A DNA stretch of 64,000 nt from Stigmatella aurantiaca DW4/3-1 (GTDB taxonomy: Bacteria; Myxococcota; Myxococcia; Myxococcales; Myxococcaceae), in contig NC_014623.1 of assembly GCF_000165485.1 (NCBI RefSeq), positions 9,504,893 through 9,568,892 of the forward strand. Reading direction: 5' to 3'. The translations under genes and the position numbers were made by a program. Below are positions 37,501 to 47,100 of the stretch, piece after piece (the first letter of the stretch is position 1; every line of letters starts with the position of its first letter). The notes under the pieces are model-generated. The model had not been told where the DNA came from. It saw only the letters and a program-made list of their open reading frames with translations, and did no database searches.

Positions 37501-38370
37501 GGGATGCGCCGCGCCGCGAGCATTGGCTCGGGCTGGACCGGCGCCGAGGACAACACGCTCCCAGGAAACCGGTGCTTCCAATGGATCGACTCCTCCGCGG
37601 ATGGCGTGGTCGATCCCCTGTCCGAGGTCACCTTCCCAGACGACTGCGTCAGCGGCGACATGAACGTCTGGGTCAGCGAGACCGGAGACCTGTGGCTGTC
37701 ACAGACTTCGCCTGGCGAAGGGGCGGTCATCATCCCCCTTCAAGGCTTCGACGCGCATTTCAATCCAATCTACGGCTTCGCCGCCCGGACGTCCGTTCTG
37801 CCACTCGACACCTCACCCACGAATTACCGCGCGGCGCTGATCCGTTCGATCCCCCACAGCAGGCAATTCCTCACCCTCGGCTCGACGGCACAGAGTGACC
37901 AGGCCCGCGGCACCACGGGCTTTGGCAGCGGCCGCGTCGCCACGCTTCACCACCCCGATGGCTCGGAGAAGGTGCGCGTCAACCTCCCGGATGAGTGGAA
38001 GGCTTTCACCATCGCCGCGGATGGCGAGTACTGGTACACGGGCCACTCCCGCGATGACCAGCACTGGATTCACATGTATGACGAGGATGGGTTGCTCATC
38101 GCGACGATGCGTCCCGGTGCGCCCAGCCGCTGGGGCGCCGGTTGGATGGACCACTCCGCGTCCATGACGGCCCGGAAAGAACCTGGCACCTCCACCCACT
38201 ATGTCTACGCCGAGGATGTCTTCTGGGGCCGGATGATCCGCTACGCCACGGTGGTCCATCCTGGCGACGTGAGCCGAGGCAGCGGCCACTTCACGTGGCC
38301 GGCCTGGCAGGCGGAATCTGCCCGGGCGGAGCTGCGAGAGGCCCCCTCGCTTGGCCGGTCCCCCCCCTGA
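34555..38370 (+). CDS. Large secreted protein with discoidin-like domains and a beta-propeller
   Basis: 1271 aa, exported: the N-terminus RVGKLLLGTLLAMGVPLPRTARG is a signal peptide. Residues about 40-180 look like an F5/8C (discoidin) carbohydrate-binding domain (NIAPEARITPSSAYTD, WITLEWDTPRTIHAIDLYD); two further beta-sandwich repeats follow (about 190-330 and 370-490). A FlgD-like segment (YDSQGKLVRTL, YWNGRDDFDHELPPG) leads into NHL/SBBP-type propeller repeats (about 590-900; AYDAAGYLYTASSW, NGLAADATRLWVSNY, GIAVDEQGRYVVADTGNHRLQWF). The last 350 residues continue as beta repeats. The role may be surface polysaccharide binding or predation; unknown. GTG 34555 has no visible Shine-Dalgarno sequence but is required for the signal peptide. 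Confidence 0.8.
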   Translation: MRIYSGTRVGKLLLGTLLAMGVPLPRTARGAEPERCPSRLPGWTNIAPEARITPSSAYTDAQGVTQGGCQAVDGLIGLDGRGEWVSHWEVNPWITLEWDTPRTIHAIDLYDRVNTWPNLNAGILRFSDNTALEVTGIPTGGALKSITFAPKTVTWVKFESTGGSGNLNGLSEIVVSEVPSPTRGHARSEQVNLVFWPGTRLTSSTPFNVGTRQLSTKFGEDPNNYHDFPNGAWLQLDLGAGNAQHVNKVRLRFGTASTVATAYKIWVGNDPELADATLAADVSNNTRQIVSQRFTPIRGRFVRVQVFNTAPGSQPVRVDGLSVYSIDPKPVTRHYPVNERGAGKAKLEPLRGWGWYHAARKANNLLSDDPVTVAPDDRDDSNTPLDLAYEGAAFRVELDDTYTLEKMILGFGRLPPTPAELQVELSVDDIHYHTVFNGTVPPGHAPVLTWSTAGGQGDAKYVRVTFPRTAAPHNVQVLSRLELYGLPVASPAILPGEAPEGSLPVGTLDVPFGGYLSAAIYDSQGKLVRTLKNREPVAKGQNRPLYWNGRDDFDHELPPGPYQWKAAVSKVSSRDDGSVGNTGNPSHGLTHAPYHAAALAYDAAGYLYTASSWEEPEMDLRRYKPNGTPDWALSGKLNTAVATDGQFVYVAQWKEQDGLMANVIRRHRASDGAPKGFTGTADGTILINPPAANPKPESQRRATADQTRWYVGINGLAADATRLWVSNYRMNRVECYDKASGVLCGSFAVRQPLGIAAGADGFIWVAHEGSRVTRFRASMPRDPSWGKPVGGLSGLADPYALSLGLGGQRLFLTELGTGSVLEYSTALGQRLATHGRQAQPGPMQPDHFRLGDRAGIAVDEQGRYVVADTGNHRLQWFYANGTLRRSMSSEFISAPFVDETGESPHFVLSGPRQYAVDLATGAWQYTHNWTPTDNAFFDAVSKRRRLQVGTHQGSPLYRDFLFYTSDGFRGGVTVYLLEPGDTGMRRAASIGSGWTGAEDNTLPGNRCFQWIDSSADGVVDPLSEVTFPDDCVSGDMNVWVSETGDLWLSQTSPGEGAVIIPLQGFDAHFNPIYGFAARTSVLPLDTSPTNYRAALIRSIPHSRQFLTLGSTAQSDQARGTTGFGSGRVATLHHPDGSEKVRVNLPDEWKAFTIAADGEYWYTGHSRDDQHWIHMYDEDGLLIATMRPGAPSRWGAGWMDHSASMTARKEPGTSTHYVYAEDVFWGRMIRYATVVHPGDVSRGSGHFTWPAWQAESARAELREAPSLGRSPP

Positions 38371-38610
38371 TTCGCGCCCGGACTGCTTCAGGAGGGGTTC
38401 TCGAAAGCCCACACGGCGGGCCGCGCGGATCCGAACGGCCTGCCCGTGATGTGGATTCCACCCAAGGCGTGGGCCAGTGGCCAGAAGCGCCTCCGGACCG
38501 CTGCCTGTTCTTTACAAAGCGCGGTGAACGGGCGCACGATTCAAGTCCCTCTCTCTCTCTTTTCTTCGCTGCGGCCGTGAGTGGGGGGCTGTGCCTGGCG
38601 TGGAGGTCGC

Positions 38611-41409
38611 ATGAAAGCCAGGAGCACGGCGTTTCGCCGTGACGTTTGGAGTGTCGTTGCCGCCGTGGGATTGCTCGTGGGCCTGCTGGCGGGCCATGAG
38701 GTGTCCGCGCAGACCTATACCCTCTTCGAAAGCGGGCAGGTCCGGCCTCTCGCCCTCTCTCCGAGTGGCGGGTTTCTCTTCGCCGTCAACACCCCGGACA
38801 ACCGCCTCGAGGTCTTCAAGGTTGCTTCCAGCGGCCTGACCCACCTCAGTTCGATTCCCGTGGGGCTGGAGCCCGTCGCGGTCGCGGCGCGAAGTGACAC
38901 CGAGGTCTGGGTCGTCAATCACCTGTCCGACAGCGTGAGCGTCGTGCAACTCCCCTCCGGCGGAGGAGGGGGGGTGGTGATTCGGACCCTGCTCGTCGGC
39001 GACGAGCCGCGCGACATCGTCTTCGCCGGACCTGGCAAGCACCGGGCTTTCATCACCGCCGCCCACCGTGGCCAGAACGTCCCGTTCGATCCGCAGTTCA
39101 CCACGCCGGGCATCGGCCGCGCCGACGTCTGGGTCTTCAATGCCAATGCCCTGGGCTCCTCGTTGGGGGGGGATCCGGTGTCCATCCTCACCCTCTTCAG
39201 CGACACCCCCCGCGCGCTCGCGGCAACGCCCGATGGCTCGCGCGTTTATGCCGCGGCGTTCCATTCGGGCAACCGCACCACCATCATCCACGAGAGCCTC
39301 GTGCCCAACGGGGGCGAAGCGGCCGGAGGCATTCCGGGCCCCAACACCAACTTCGCGGGCGTGCCGGCGCCAGAGACCGGCGTCCTCGTGAAGTTCAACG
39401 GGCAGGACTGGCTTGACTCGCTGGGCCGTTCTTGGACGAGCCAAGTGAAGTTCTCGCTGCCGGACAAGGACGTGTTCGTCATCGACGCCATGTCCAACCC
39501 TCCGGCGCCACTGGCCGGGACGGCCGGTTTCTACTCCGGCGTGGGCACCATCCTGTTCAACATGGCCGTCAACCCGGTGAGCGGCAAGGTGTACGTGAGC
39601 AACACCGAGGCCCGGAACGACCTGCGGTTCGAGGGCCCGGGCCTCTTTGCCGGTACCAGCTTGCGCGGGCACCTGCACGAGAGCCGCATCAGCGTGCTGA
39701 GCGCCTCGGGGGCCGCCCCCCGGCACCTCAACAAGCACATCAACTACGGCGTCTGCTGCGCCGCCCTTCCCAATGCGGAGAACGAGAAGAGCCTCGCGCA
39801 ACCGCTCGGCATGGCGGTGACCGCCAACGGCGCCACCCTGTATGTGGCCGCCTTCGGCTCATCGAAGATTGGCGTCTATTCCACCGCGGCGCTCGAGGCC
39901 GACACCTTCGTGCCCAGCACGGCGAACCAGATCCTCCTGAGCGGCGGAGGCCCCACCGGCATGGTGTTGGATGAGACGCATGGACGCCTGTACGTGCTGA
40001 CGCGCTTCGACAACGCCCTCTCCGTCGTCAACACCGCCACGAAGCAGGAGATCGCCCACCTGCCGATGTACAACCCCGAGCCGGCGAGCGTGGTGGCGGG
40101 ACGTCCGTTTCTCTATGACGCGCGCAAGAGCTCGAGCCATGGCGACTCGTCCTGCGCGAGCTGTCACATCTTCGGCGACTTCGACAGCCTGGACTGGAAC
40201 CTCGGCAACCCGGATGCCGCCTACACGCTCAATCAGAACCCCATCGTCCCGGGGCTTCCCGAATTCGGCAGCGATCCCACCTTCGGTCAGGATCCCAACT
40301 TCCACCCGCTGAAGGGCCCTCTGGCCACCCAGAGCCTGCGTGGCATGGCGAACCATGGGCCCATGCACTGGCGCGGCGACCGCACTGGCGGGAACAGCGC
40401 GCCGAGCGCCCAGCCGGACAGCGGCGCCTTCGACGAGGCCGCGGCCTTCTCGAAGTTCAACCCGGCGTTCATGGATCTGCTGGGGCGGAACGCTCAGCTC
40501 TCCCCCACGGAGATGCAGCAGTTCTCGGACTTCATCCTGAAGATCGTCTACCCGCCCAACCCCGTCCGGAAGCTGGACAACTCGCTCACACCCCGGCAAC
40601 AGGCGGGCCGCGACTTCTTCGTCAATACGACGAGCTTCTTCCATGGCCCGTGCGAGTCCTGCCACCGGATCGATCCCAACGCCAACCCCAGCGCGGGCCC
40701 CTTCAAGGGCTTCTTCGGAACCGACGGCCGCTCGGCGTTCGTCGGCACGGCCGTCTTTCCCAAGACCCCCCACCTGCGCAACCTGTACCAGAAGATCGGG
40801 ATGTTCGGCGTGAACTACCCCTTTGGCTTCCTGCCCCCCGATCCCTTCCTCGGAGATCAGGTGCGCGGCTTCGGGTTCAACAGCGACGGCTCGCTCGACA
40901 CGATGCTGCGGTTCAACAGCGGCTTCGACTTCCACCCGGTCTTCAACTCGGTGGGCATCCCAGACACCCCCGAGGGTTACCAGGCCAAGCTGGACATGGG
41001 GGAGTACCTGCTGGCCTTCGAGAGCAACCTGGCGCCCATCGTCGGACAGCAGGTGACACTCACCTCCCTCAACTCGCTCGTGGCGGGTCCCCGCATTGAT
41101 CTCCTGGTGGCGCGGGCCAATGCGGGTGAGTGCGAGCTGGTGGCCAAGGGGCACATGTCTCAGACCGAGGTGGGCTACCTCTACGTGGGCGGTGGGAACT
41201 TCAAGCGCGACCGGCAGGCCCACTCCCTCGTCACCGATGCGGGCCTCCGGCTGCTGGTCACCACGGGCGCCGGGGCGCTGACCTACACCTGTGTGCCGCC
41301 AGGCTCGGGCCAGCGCATCGGCATCGACCGCGATCTCAATGGAACCCTCGATGGGGATGAAGGGGCTGCGAAATACTCGCCAGGACCTCCCATGCCAATC
41401 CAAGGATAG
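38611..41409 (+). CDS. Secreted YVTN-propeller / di-heme cytochrome c peroxidase-like fusion
   Basis: 932 aa. A signal peptide (AAVGLLVGLLAG...VSAQ) is followed by a YVTN-type beta-propeller (about 35-490; LALSPSGGFLFAVNTPDNRLEVFKV, PRALAATPDGSRVYAA in parts). From about 500 to 900 there is a domain with two c-type heme sites, CASCH at 515-519 and CESCH at 681-685, in the arrangement of MauG/di-heme peroxidases (second site followed by TPHLRNLYQKIGMFG). It should be matured by the cytochrome c system in the periplasm and may oxidise a protein or small substrate. GGAGG precedes ATG 38611 by five bases. It follows the 1271-aa propeller gene in the same direction, 240 bases apart, in which I see no further gene. 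Confidence 0.87.
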   Translation: MKARSTAFRRDVWSVVAAVGLLVGLLAGHEVSAQTYTLFESGQVRPLALSPSGGFLFAVNTPDNRLEVFKVASSGLTHLSSIPVGLEPVAVAARSDTEVWVVNHLSDSVSVVQLPSGGGGGVVIRTLLVGDEPRDIVFAGPGKHRAFITAAHRGQNVPFDPQFTTPGIGRADVWVFNANALGSSLGGDPVSILTLFSDTPRALAATPDGSRVYAAAFHSGNRTTIIHESLVPNGGEAAGGIPGPNTNFAGVPAPETGVLVKFNGQDWLDSLGRSWTSQVKFSLPDKDVFVIDAMSNPPAPLAGTAGFYSGVGTILFNMAVNPVSGKVYVSNTEARNDLRFEGPGLFAGTSLRGHLHESRISVLSASGAAPRHLNKHINYGVCCAALPNAENEKSLAQPLGMAVTANGATLYVAAFGSSKIGVYSTAALEADTFVPSTANQILLSGGGPTGMVLDETHGRLYVLTRFDNALSVVNTATKQEIAHLPMYNPEPASVVAGRPFLYDARKSSSHGDSSCASCHIFGDFDSLDWNLGNPDAAYTLNQNPIVPGLPEFGSDPTFGQDPNFHPLKGPLATQSLRGMANHGPMHWRGDRTGGNSAPSAQPDSGAFDEAAAFSKFNPAFMDLLGRNAQLSPTEMQQFSDFILKIVYPPNPVRKLDNSLTPRQQAGRDFFVNTTSFFHGPCESCHRIDPNANPSAGPFKGFFGTDGRSAFVGTAVFPKTPHLRNLYQKIGMFGVNYPFGFLPPDPFLGDQVRGFGFNSDGSLDTMLRFNSGFDFHPVFNSVGIPDTPEGYQAKLDMGEYLLAFESNLAPIVGQQVTLTSLNSLVAGPRIDLLVARANAGECELVAKGHMSQTEVGYLYVGGGNFKRDRQAHSLVTDAGLRLLVTTGAGALTYTCVPPGSGQRIGIDRDLNGTLDGDEGAAKYSPGPPMPIQG

Positions 41410-41512
41410 GGAGTTGTCACATCGAACATTGATTTTGATATGAGCGCATTGAATTCAGAACTTGCCGCAGCACTCGGTCTGCACGCGGAGTGGTTGGCTT
41501 CAGGAGGTCAGC

Positions 41513-41956
41513 GTGGACAGCAACTTCTTCAGCATGGCGAAGCTTCATGGCGCCAACCTGGCGTCCACGTCGCTCGTTCATGCCAACCTTGTCAAAGCTC
41601 GGCTCTCTAAAGCCAACCTGGATCACGCGACACTCCAGGGCGCTGCCCTCATCCAGGCGATGGCGCTTCGAGCCAGTTTCTACGAGGCGGACCTTCGTGG
41701 AGTGGATTTTCAAGGTGCGGACCTTCGAGGGGCCTACCTCGTCCATTCCAATCTAGAATCCTCCGTGCTGCGAGGCGCTCATCTGGAAGGTGCTGTTCTT
41801 CATGGGGCGAGGCTCACTGGGGCCGACCTGCGCGGTGCGACGGGCGTGCAGGCTGTCCAAGTCTCCTGGATTCAACTGGGCCATGAGGGAGCACCCATTC
41901 GACTGGAGGGAGAAGCACTCCACTCCTGGTTGGCTCAGGCTGCATCGGTGGGGTAG
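41513..41956 (+). CDS. Pentapeptide-repeat protein, possibly frameshifted near its start
   Basis: 147 aa as annotated, almost entirely A(N/D)LxX-type pentapeptides (about 19 units, e.g. ANLAS, ARLSK, ANLDH, ADLRG, AHLEG), which fold as a right-handed quadrilateral beta-helix. Some relatives mimic DNA, but this one cannot be assigned. GTG 41513 has AGGAGG five bases upstream. However, a different frame from ATG 41440 encodes SELAAALGLHAEWLASGGQRGQQL, typical of the N-terminus of myxobacterial pentapeptide proteins, and the two frames join if one base is removed near 41530-41545. So the gene may be a broken longer one; the AGGAGG may be just the Gly-Gly codons of that sequence. Codon use is less GC-rich than neighbours. 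Confidence 0.65.
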   Translation: MDSNFFSMAKLHGANLASTSLVHANLVKARLSKANLDHATLQGAALIQAMALRASFYEADLRGVDFQGADLRGAYLVHSNLESSVLRGAHLEGAVLHGARLTGADLRGATGVQAVQVSWIQLGHEGAPIRLEGEALHSWLAQAASVG

Positions 41957-41961
41957 CCCGC

Positions 41962-44181
41962 TCAGGGCATCTTCCCGTAGGCGCGTTCCAGGAGTTCGTC
42001 ATTGCGGAGGGGGCTGGCCTTGGCCTCCTCCACGTCCAGCCCCTCGCCGTGGCCTCGCCCCTTGCCCTCGAACACAATCTCCGCGCCGTCGAAGGAGGCT
42101 GTGTGGGGGCAGGACGGGAGCTTCAGCGCTGAACGAAGCACCTCGCACGGTCTCGTCTCGGCCGTGTCGAACGTCTCTCCTGCCTCCTGGGTGGCCCGGA
42201 CGAAGAGCACCCGCCCCCTGTCGAAGCGCAAGGAAGCCAGCCTGGGACCGAGCAGCGCCTCCACCCGCACGCGGGCCCGGCGCTCACGCCAGGGGTCTTC
42301 TCCTCCCTGGGAGAAGGCCAGCCATTCTTTCCAGCGCAGCGCGGGCAAGCCCAGCGCCTGCTCCTCCTCGGGTTTGATTCGCACCGTGCCGAGAAAGGCC
42401 TGGCAGTGCGTGGTGTCGCAGAGAGGCCGCCCTCCATGCCGGCTCTGGGCATGCCGCTCGTTGTGCGCCACCACCCGCGCGAGCGCCACCCGCGCCTCGC
42501 CCCGGAGCGCGGCGTCCTCCGCCGCCACCACCCCCGCGGTGTACTGGAGCCGCGTGGTGCGGAAGAGAAAGTCCGAGCCCCTCCGGGCCCTGCGCTCCCG
42601 CTCGGTCGTGGGAACGTCCGGAGGAGGCCGGTACGCAGGCGGCGCGGAGAAGGTGAAGATGCCCGCGTAGTCCCTCCCCTCCGGTGGCAACCCCGGCGCC
42701 CGCACGCGCCAGGGGCTCCCCAGGCACACCGCGGGCCCTCGCGCCACCCGCTCCCCAAGCCGCGAGAACCCCGGGGGCACCGCGTGGGGAATCCCCTCCT
42801 CCACCGAGAACCCCGCGCCTGGGCATCCCACCTCCACCTCGGACGGCTGCACCAGCCCCAACACCTGCACCTGGGCCCGCTCCAGCCCACCCTTCCGGCG
42901 CACCCGCGCCAGGAGCTTCGGCACCTCGTCCGCGAAGCTTCGCGGCATCCTTCCAGGCCGCATCACCACCGCGATCGCGTCCGCGTCCACCGCGACAATC
43001 CATCCATATTGGGGCCGGCTGGCCGCGTCCCTCACGGTGCCTGTCTTGGTGGCCACCCCCGCATAGGCCGCCGAAGCCGGCAGCTCCGACAAGGTCCCTC
43101 GCGCCGCATTGTCCTTCATCGCCTCGATGAGTTCCGGGCGCGCCTCGGCCAGCAACCGGTAGGCTTGCGCCAACCCCCACGGGGACAGCGCCAGCGTCGA
43201 GCGCAAGCCCGTGGCATCCGCCATGTCCGTGGGCGTGCCCGTCAGCCCCACCGCCTTCAGCACCTCCCCCCAGGGGCCGAAGTCCGCCGGAACGCCTCCC
43301 CTCGCGTACCAGTCCAGAAAGTAGCCGTTGCAGGAGCGCAGCAGCGCCGTGCGCCCATCCACCTTCTTGGGCAAGTCACTGCCGCAGGCCCATTCCTGTA
43401 CGTTTGGACGCGCCGGCAGCAGCGGGGGCGGCCCCGCGCTCCCGGCCAGGATGAAGGGCTTGAGCGTGGAGCCGTAAGGAACAGCGCGCCGGGCATTTCC
43501 CTCCGCGAGCAGCACTTCTCCGGAATGCCGGCTCACGACCACCGCGGCCTCCTCCACCGCCTTCACCTCCACGCCCGCAAGCTCATCGATGGACAGCGGC
43601 GTGGCCCAGCGCGCCCCGTCCTGGCACTGGCGCAACCGGGCGGAGAGCGCCCTGGGAAAGCCCTGGCTCTCTCCGAGGATGCGCGCCAGGGCCCTTCGCG
43701 CCGTGGCAGTATCCACCTGGGGCCAACGCGCCAGCTCCGCGGCCGCGCGGGTCAGCGACTGGTAGGGCCCTTCACGCCACTCGGCCAGCTCGCCGCTCGT
43801 CCACACCGCGAAGGCCTCGTGGAAGAGCCGGTCCTCGGAGGCCGCCGGGCAGGCCCACCACAGGAGCTGGTGTGCCAGTTCGTGCCGCAGCGCCACCCGC
43901 AGGCGCGCCTCCAGCACCCCCGGCGTGCCCTGCCGCAACTCCACGAGGCCGGGCCTCCCTTGCGCATTGCGCTCCGGCGGCAGGGCGGCCCCCCGCTGGA
44001 GGCGAATGGGCGGCGGGTCCCGCGGAGGACGGCCGCCTGCCTCGGCCACATACCGTGTCTCCAACGCGTCCCAGGACGCAGCCGCCTCGGCGCGCAGTGC
44101 GTCCTCGGGCGTCACGTCTCCCTGGGTGAGGAACCGCGGGGTGGCCGCCAGCAAGGCAACCGTCACAGCGGCCCACCCCAT
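41962..44181 (-). CDS. DUF2300/YfaQ-like protein: HELAH, penicillin-binding-protein motifs and SpoIID-like C-terminus
   Basis: 739 aa, secreted (signal WAAVTVALLAATP). Three parts are visible. N-terminal (about 30-190): a gluzincin-like HELAH at 100-104 with downstream Glu in FHEAFAVW. Middle (about 200-430): the serine transpeptidase triad S238-T-L-K241, S283-C-N285 and K379-T-G381 in the right order and spacing. C-terminal (about 540-739): a SpoIID-like region (VVAAEDAALRGEARVALARVVAHN in parts, CDTTHCQAFLG, GRGHGEGLDVEEA), the fold of amidase activators and lytic transglycosylases. DUF2300 is my reading from operon context and motif order; longer than E. coli YfaQ. It starts four bases after the A2M stop, so it is part of the yfa-type operon. 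Whether it cuts or cross-links peptidoglycan is unknown. Confidence 0.8.
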   Translation of the reverse strand: MGWAAVTVALLAATPRFLTQGDVTPEDALRAEAAASWDALETRYVAEAGGRPPRDPPPIRLQRGAALPPERNAQGRPGLVELRQGTPGVLEARLRVALRHELAHQLLWWACPAASEDRLFHEAFAVWTSGELAEWREGPYQSLTRAAAELARWPQVDTATARRALARILGESQGFPRALSARLRQCQDGARWATPLSIDELAGVEVKAVEEAAVVVSRHSGEVLLAEGNARRAVPYGSTLKPFILAGSAGPPPLLPARPNVQEWACGSDLPKKVDGRTALLRSCNGYFLDWYARGGVPADFGPWGEVLKAVGLTGTPTDMADATGLRSTLALSPWGLAQAYRLLAEARPELIEAMKDNAARGTLSELPASAAYAGVATKTGTVRDAASRPQYGWIVAVDADAIAVVMRPGRMPRSFADEVPKLLARVRRKGGLERAQVQVLGLVQPSEVEVGCPGAGFSVEEGIPHAVPPGFSRLGERVARGPAVCLGSPWRVRAPGLPPEGRDYAGIFTFSAPPAYRPPPDVPTTERERRARRGSDFLFRTTRLQYTAGVVAAEDAALRGEARVALARVVAHNERHAQSRHGGRPLCDTTHCQAFLGTVRIKPEEEQALGLPALRWKEWLAFSQGGEDPWRERRARVRVEALLGPRLASLRFDRGRVLFVRATQEAGETFDTAETRPCEVLRSALKLPSCPHTASFDGAEIVFEGKGRGHGEGLDVEEAKASPLRNDELLERAYGKMP

Positions 44182-44185
44182 CGCG

Positions 44186-47100
44186 CTACCAGTCGCCTCG
44201 CGGCTTCTCCGAGGGCTTCACCGCCAGCACATCCGCCTTCGTGCGTCCGCGAATGCTCGTGACGTACATGTCCTCGATGGTGGCGGGCGGCGCGGTGAAG
44301 GAGCCCGCGAACTGGGCCCTCATCACGTAACCCACCGAGCGCGGGTTGTCGCTCCACCACGCCGGCTCCTCGAAGAAGAACGTCGCCCGCTCCGGGGTCA
44401 GCACCCGCCGCTTGAGCGCCTCGGGGGCCAGGTTCAGCGCGTGGGGCGCGCCCCGGAATTCCTTGTCCTCGATGAGCGGGACGAAGCCGGCCGGCACCGC
44501 GTCCTCCACCACGTAGTACGCCGAGCGGGACTTGTTGTCCCCGCGCGCATCGATGAGCAGCTCGACGAAGACTTCCTCGCCCTGCGCCACCTGCTCCCCC
44601 GCGGCCAGGGGCACCTTGCCGTCGGCGCGAAGCACCCAGTACCGGCGCTCGATGCTCATCCCCGCCTGCACAGGCTGCACGTCCGGCAGCGGCGTCTGCG
44701 CCGTGGCCCGCAGCGTGGCCACCCCCTCGAAGGCCCCCACGTTGACCGAGCGCGTGCCCGGCTCCAGCGTGGCCACCAGCCCCATGCCCCTGGGCACGAA
44801 GCTCACCACCTTCTGCGTCCCCTTCACCTCCGGAGGCGCCAGCTTCTTGAAGCTCTTCGCATCCCGCTCGATGAGCCACAGGGAGTGCAGCAGCGCCGTG
44901 CTCCGGTCAAAGGTGGACAGGTCCGGCTGGCTGAGCTGCTCCAGCAACCGCCGGCGCGCCTTGTCCACGTCCAGCGCGCCGAAGGAGGCCGCGTGGGCCA
45001 CCACCGCCGTGAGGCCCACCCGCCGCAAGGGGTAGCGGAAGAACGCCTCATGCTCGGCCCCGGCCGCCGGGTTCATGCTCGCCAGCTGCACGTACCCCTC
45101 GTTGCTCGCCGTCACCAAGGTGTCGATGCGGGCCTTCAGCGCAGGCTCCTTCATCACCTCCGCCTTCTCCGCCGCCAGCACCGCGAGCGCCAACGGGTAC
45201 AGGTCTCCCGCCGTCGCCCGCTCCACCAGGGCCCGCACCCGCGCCGCCTGGCGGGGCCCGTACATCCGCGCCAGCACGTAGGCCCGCGTCGCGTCGTACT
45301 CGAAGGGCAGATCCTCCTGCGCTTCCAGCCAGCGCGCCGCCTCCGTCAGCCGCGCGTCATTGCCATCCACCAGCCCCGCCTCCACCGCGTAGGCCAGCCC
45401 ATCCAAGGCAATGAGCGTCATGGGCAAGCTCGGCTCGCTGTAGCCCGCGAACCAGGTGAACCCACCGCCCTTCACCGCCAGCGCGAGGATGCGCGCGGTA
45501 CCCTGCACGGAGCGGCTGCGCGCCTCGGCCAGCAGCGCCTGGCTGTCCGTGTCCAGCCTCGTCAGCATGTCCACCTTCTTGAGCGTCTGGAACAGCGCCA
45601 CGTTGGGCACCGTGGTGGAGACGAGCTGCTCCAGGCAGCCATACGGGTAGGTGAGCAGCTCGCGCACGTTGCTGAGCGCCGCGTCCACCACCGAGGGCTG
45701 GAGCACCAACTCCACGTTGGCCAGCGTGGCCGAGCCCGCCGCGGGCAGCGCCAGCTCACCACCCGACCAGGCGGACACCTTCACCGGCTCCTCCAGCACC
45801 GCGGGCCGCACTGCCAGGGCGCGCCGGTCTCGCAGCGGCTCCTTGCCCCCCGTCACGTCCACCGCCAGCTCGGCCGAGCCCGCGCTGTTGGCCTTGAGCG
45901 GCAGGGCAATCACCTGCTCGCCGCCCTGGGGCAGCTCCACCTGCTGCTCCTGCGTCTTGGCCTGGAGCACGCCCGCGGACGCCAGCCGCACGTTCAGCGA
46001 CTGGCTGCCCTTGGCGTCTTGTCCCGAGGACAGGCGCACCGAGGCGAGCGCCTCGTCCCCCGCGCGGAGGAACTGCGGCAGCGCCGCGTACAGGTTGAGG
46101 CCGCCCCGCGTGGCGAACTCCGCGGTGCCCTCGCCGAAGCGGCCCGAGGTGTCCGCCGCCACCGCCGTCACCACCCACAGCGTCTGGTTCGAGGGCAGCC
46201 GGAAGCGCACCGTGGCGCGCCCCTCCCGGTCCGTCACCACGTTCGGCTGCCAGAACGCCGTGTCGCGATCCTGGTCCTTCGGCTTGCGGCTCGGCGGCTT
46301 GATGGAGGCGAACGCGTGGTCCGGCAACCCCGCCATCTTCCGCGCCAGCGCCTCGCCATAGCCGTAGCCCTGAAACTCGGCGGAATAGAAGTTGGAGACG
46401 TTGTTGCGCGCCGGTGGGTAGAAGAAGTCCAGCACCTTCGGGCGGAACTCGCTCTGGATGGCGTACACCGCCTTGTCCACCACGCCCACCGAGAGCTGCG
46501 TGGCCAATCCGTTGCCCTCATGGTCGGTGACCCGCACGTCGATGACCTGCTCCGTCAGCGGGGCGGCCTCGGCGCGCCGGGGCTCCAGCTTCACCGTGAG
46601 CGTCCGCTCGGCCGGGACGATGCGGTAGGCCACCGTGCGCTCCTCCCAGCGGCCCGTGGCCGTGGGGTACGCCACCGAGACGTACACCGCGCTGCCATAG
46701 CGCTTCTCCACCGAAAAGGCGTGCTGCAGCGTGAGCCCCTTCTGGGTCAGCAGCTGCGTGCCGTACAGGCCCGCCCCCGTGAAGGTGAGCCACACCGGCC
46801 CCTCGTTGCGTCCGCCTGGGCCCCACCCGTCTGGAAAGAGGCCCACGAGCTGCGCCGAGTCTCCCGGCGACAGGGCCCCCGAGAGCGAGGCCAGCGTCAG
46901 GTTGGCCACCCGGGTCACCGGCTCGTCGCTGCCGCCAATGACGAGCAGGGACTCCTCGCCCGACCAGGACTTGCCGCGCTTGTCCTGCACCGTCACCCGC
47001 GCCAGCACCGTCCCCACCTCCGCCGTGGGGACCTTCTGCCGGTGGACACCATCCGCCCCCGTGGTGAAGGGGTGCTTGCCCAGGCTCTTCTCCGAGCCGT

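Noticed and set aside
34504-37581. 1025-codon minus-strand open frame
   Set aside because: Antisense shadow of the discoidin/propeller gene; composition is Gly/Arg/Ala/His-rich with no domain.
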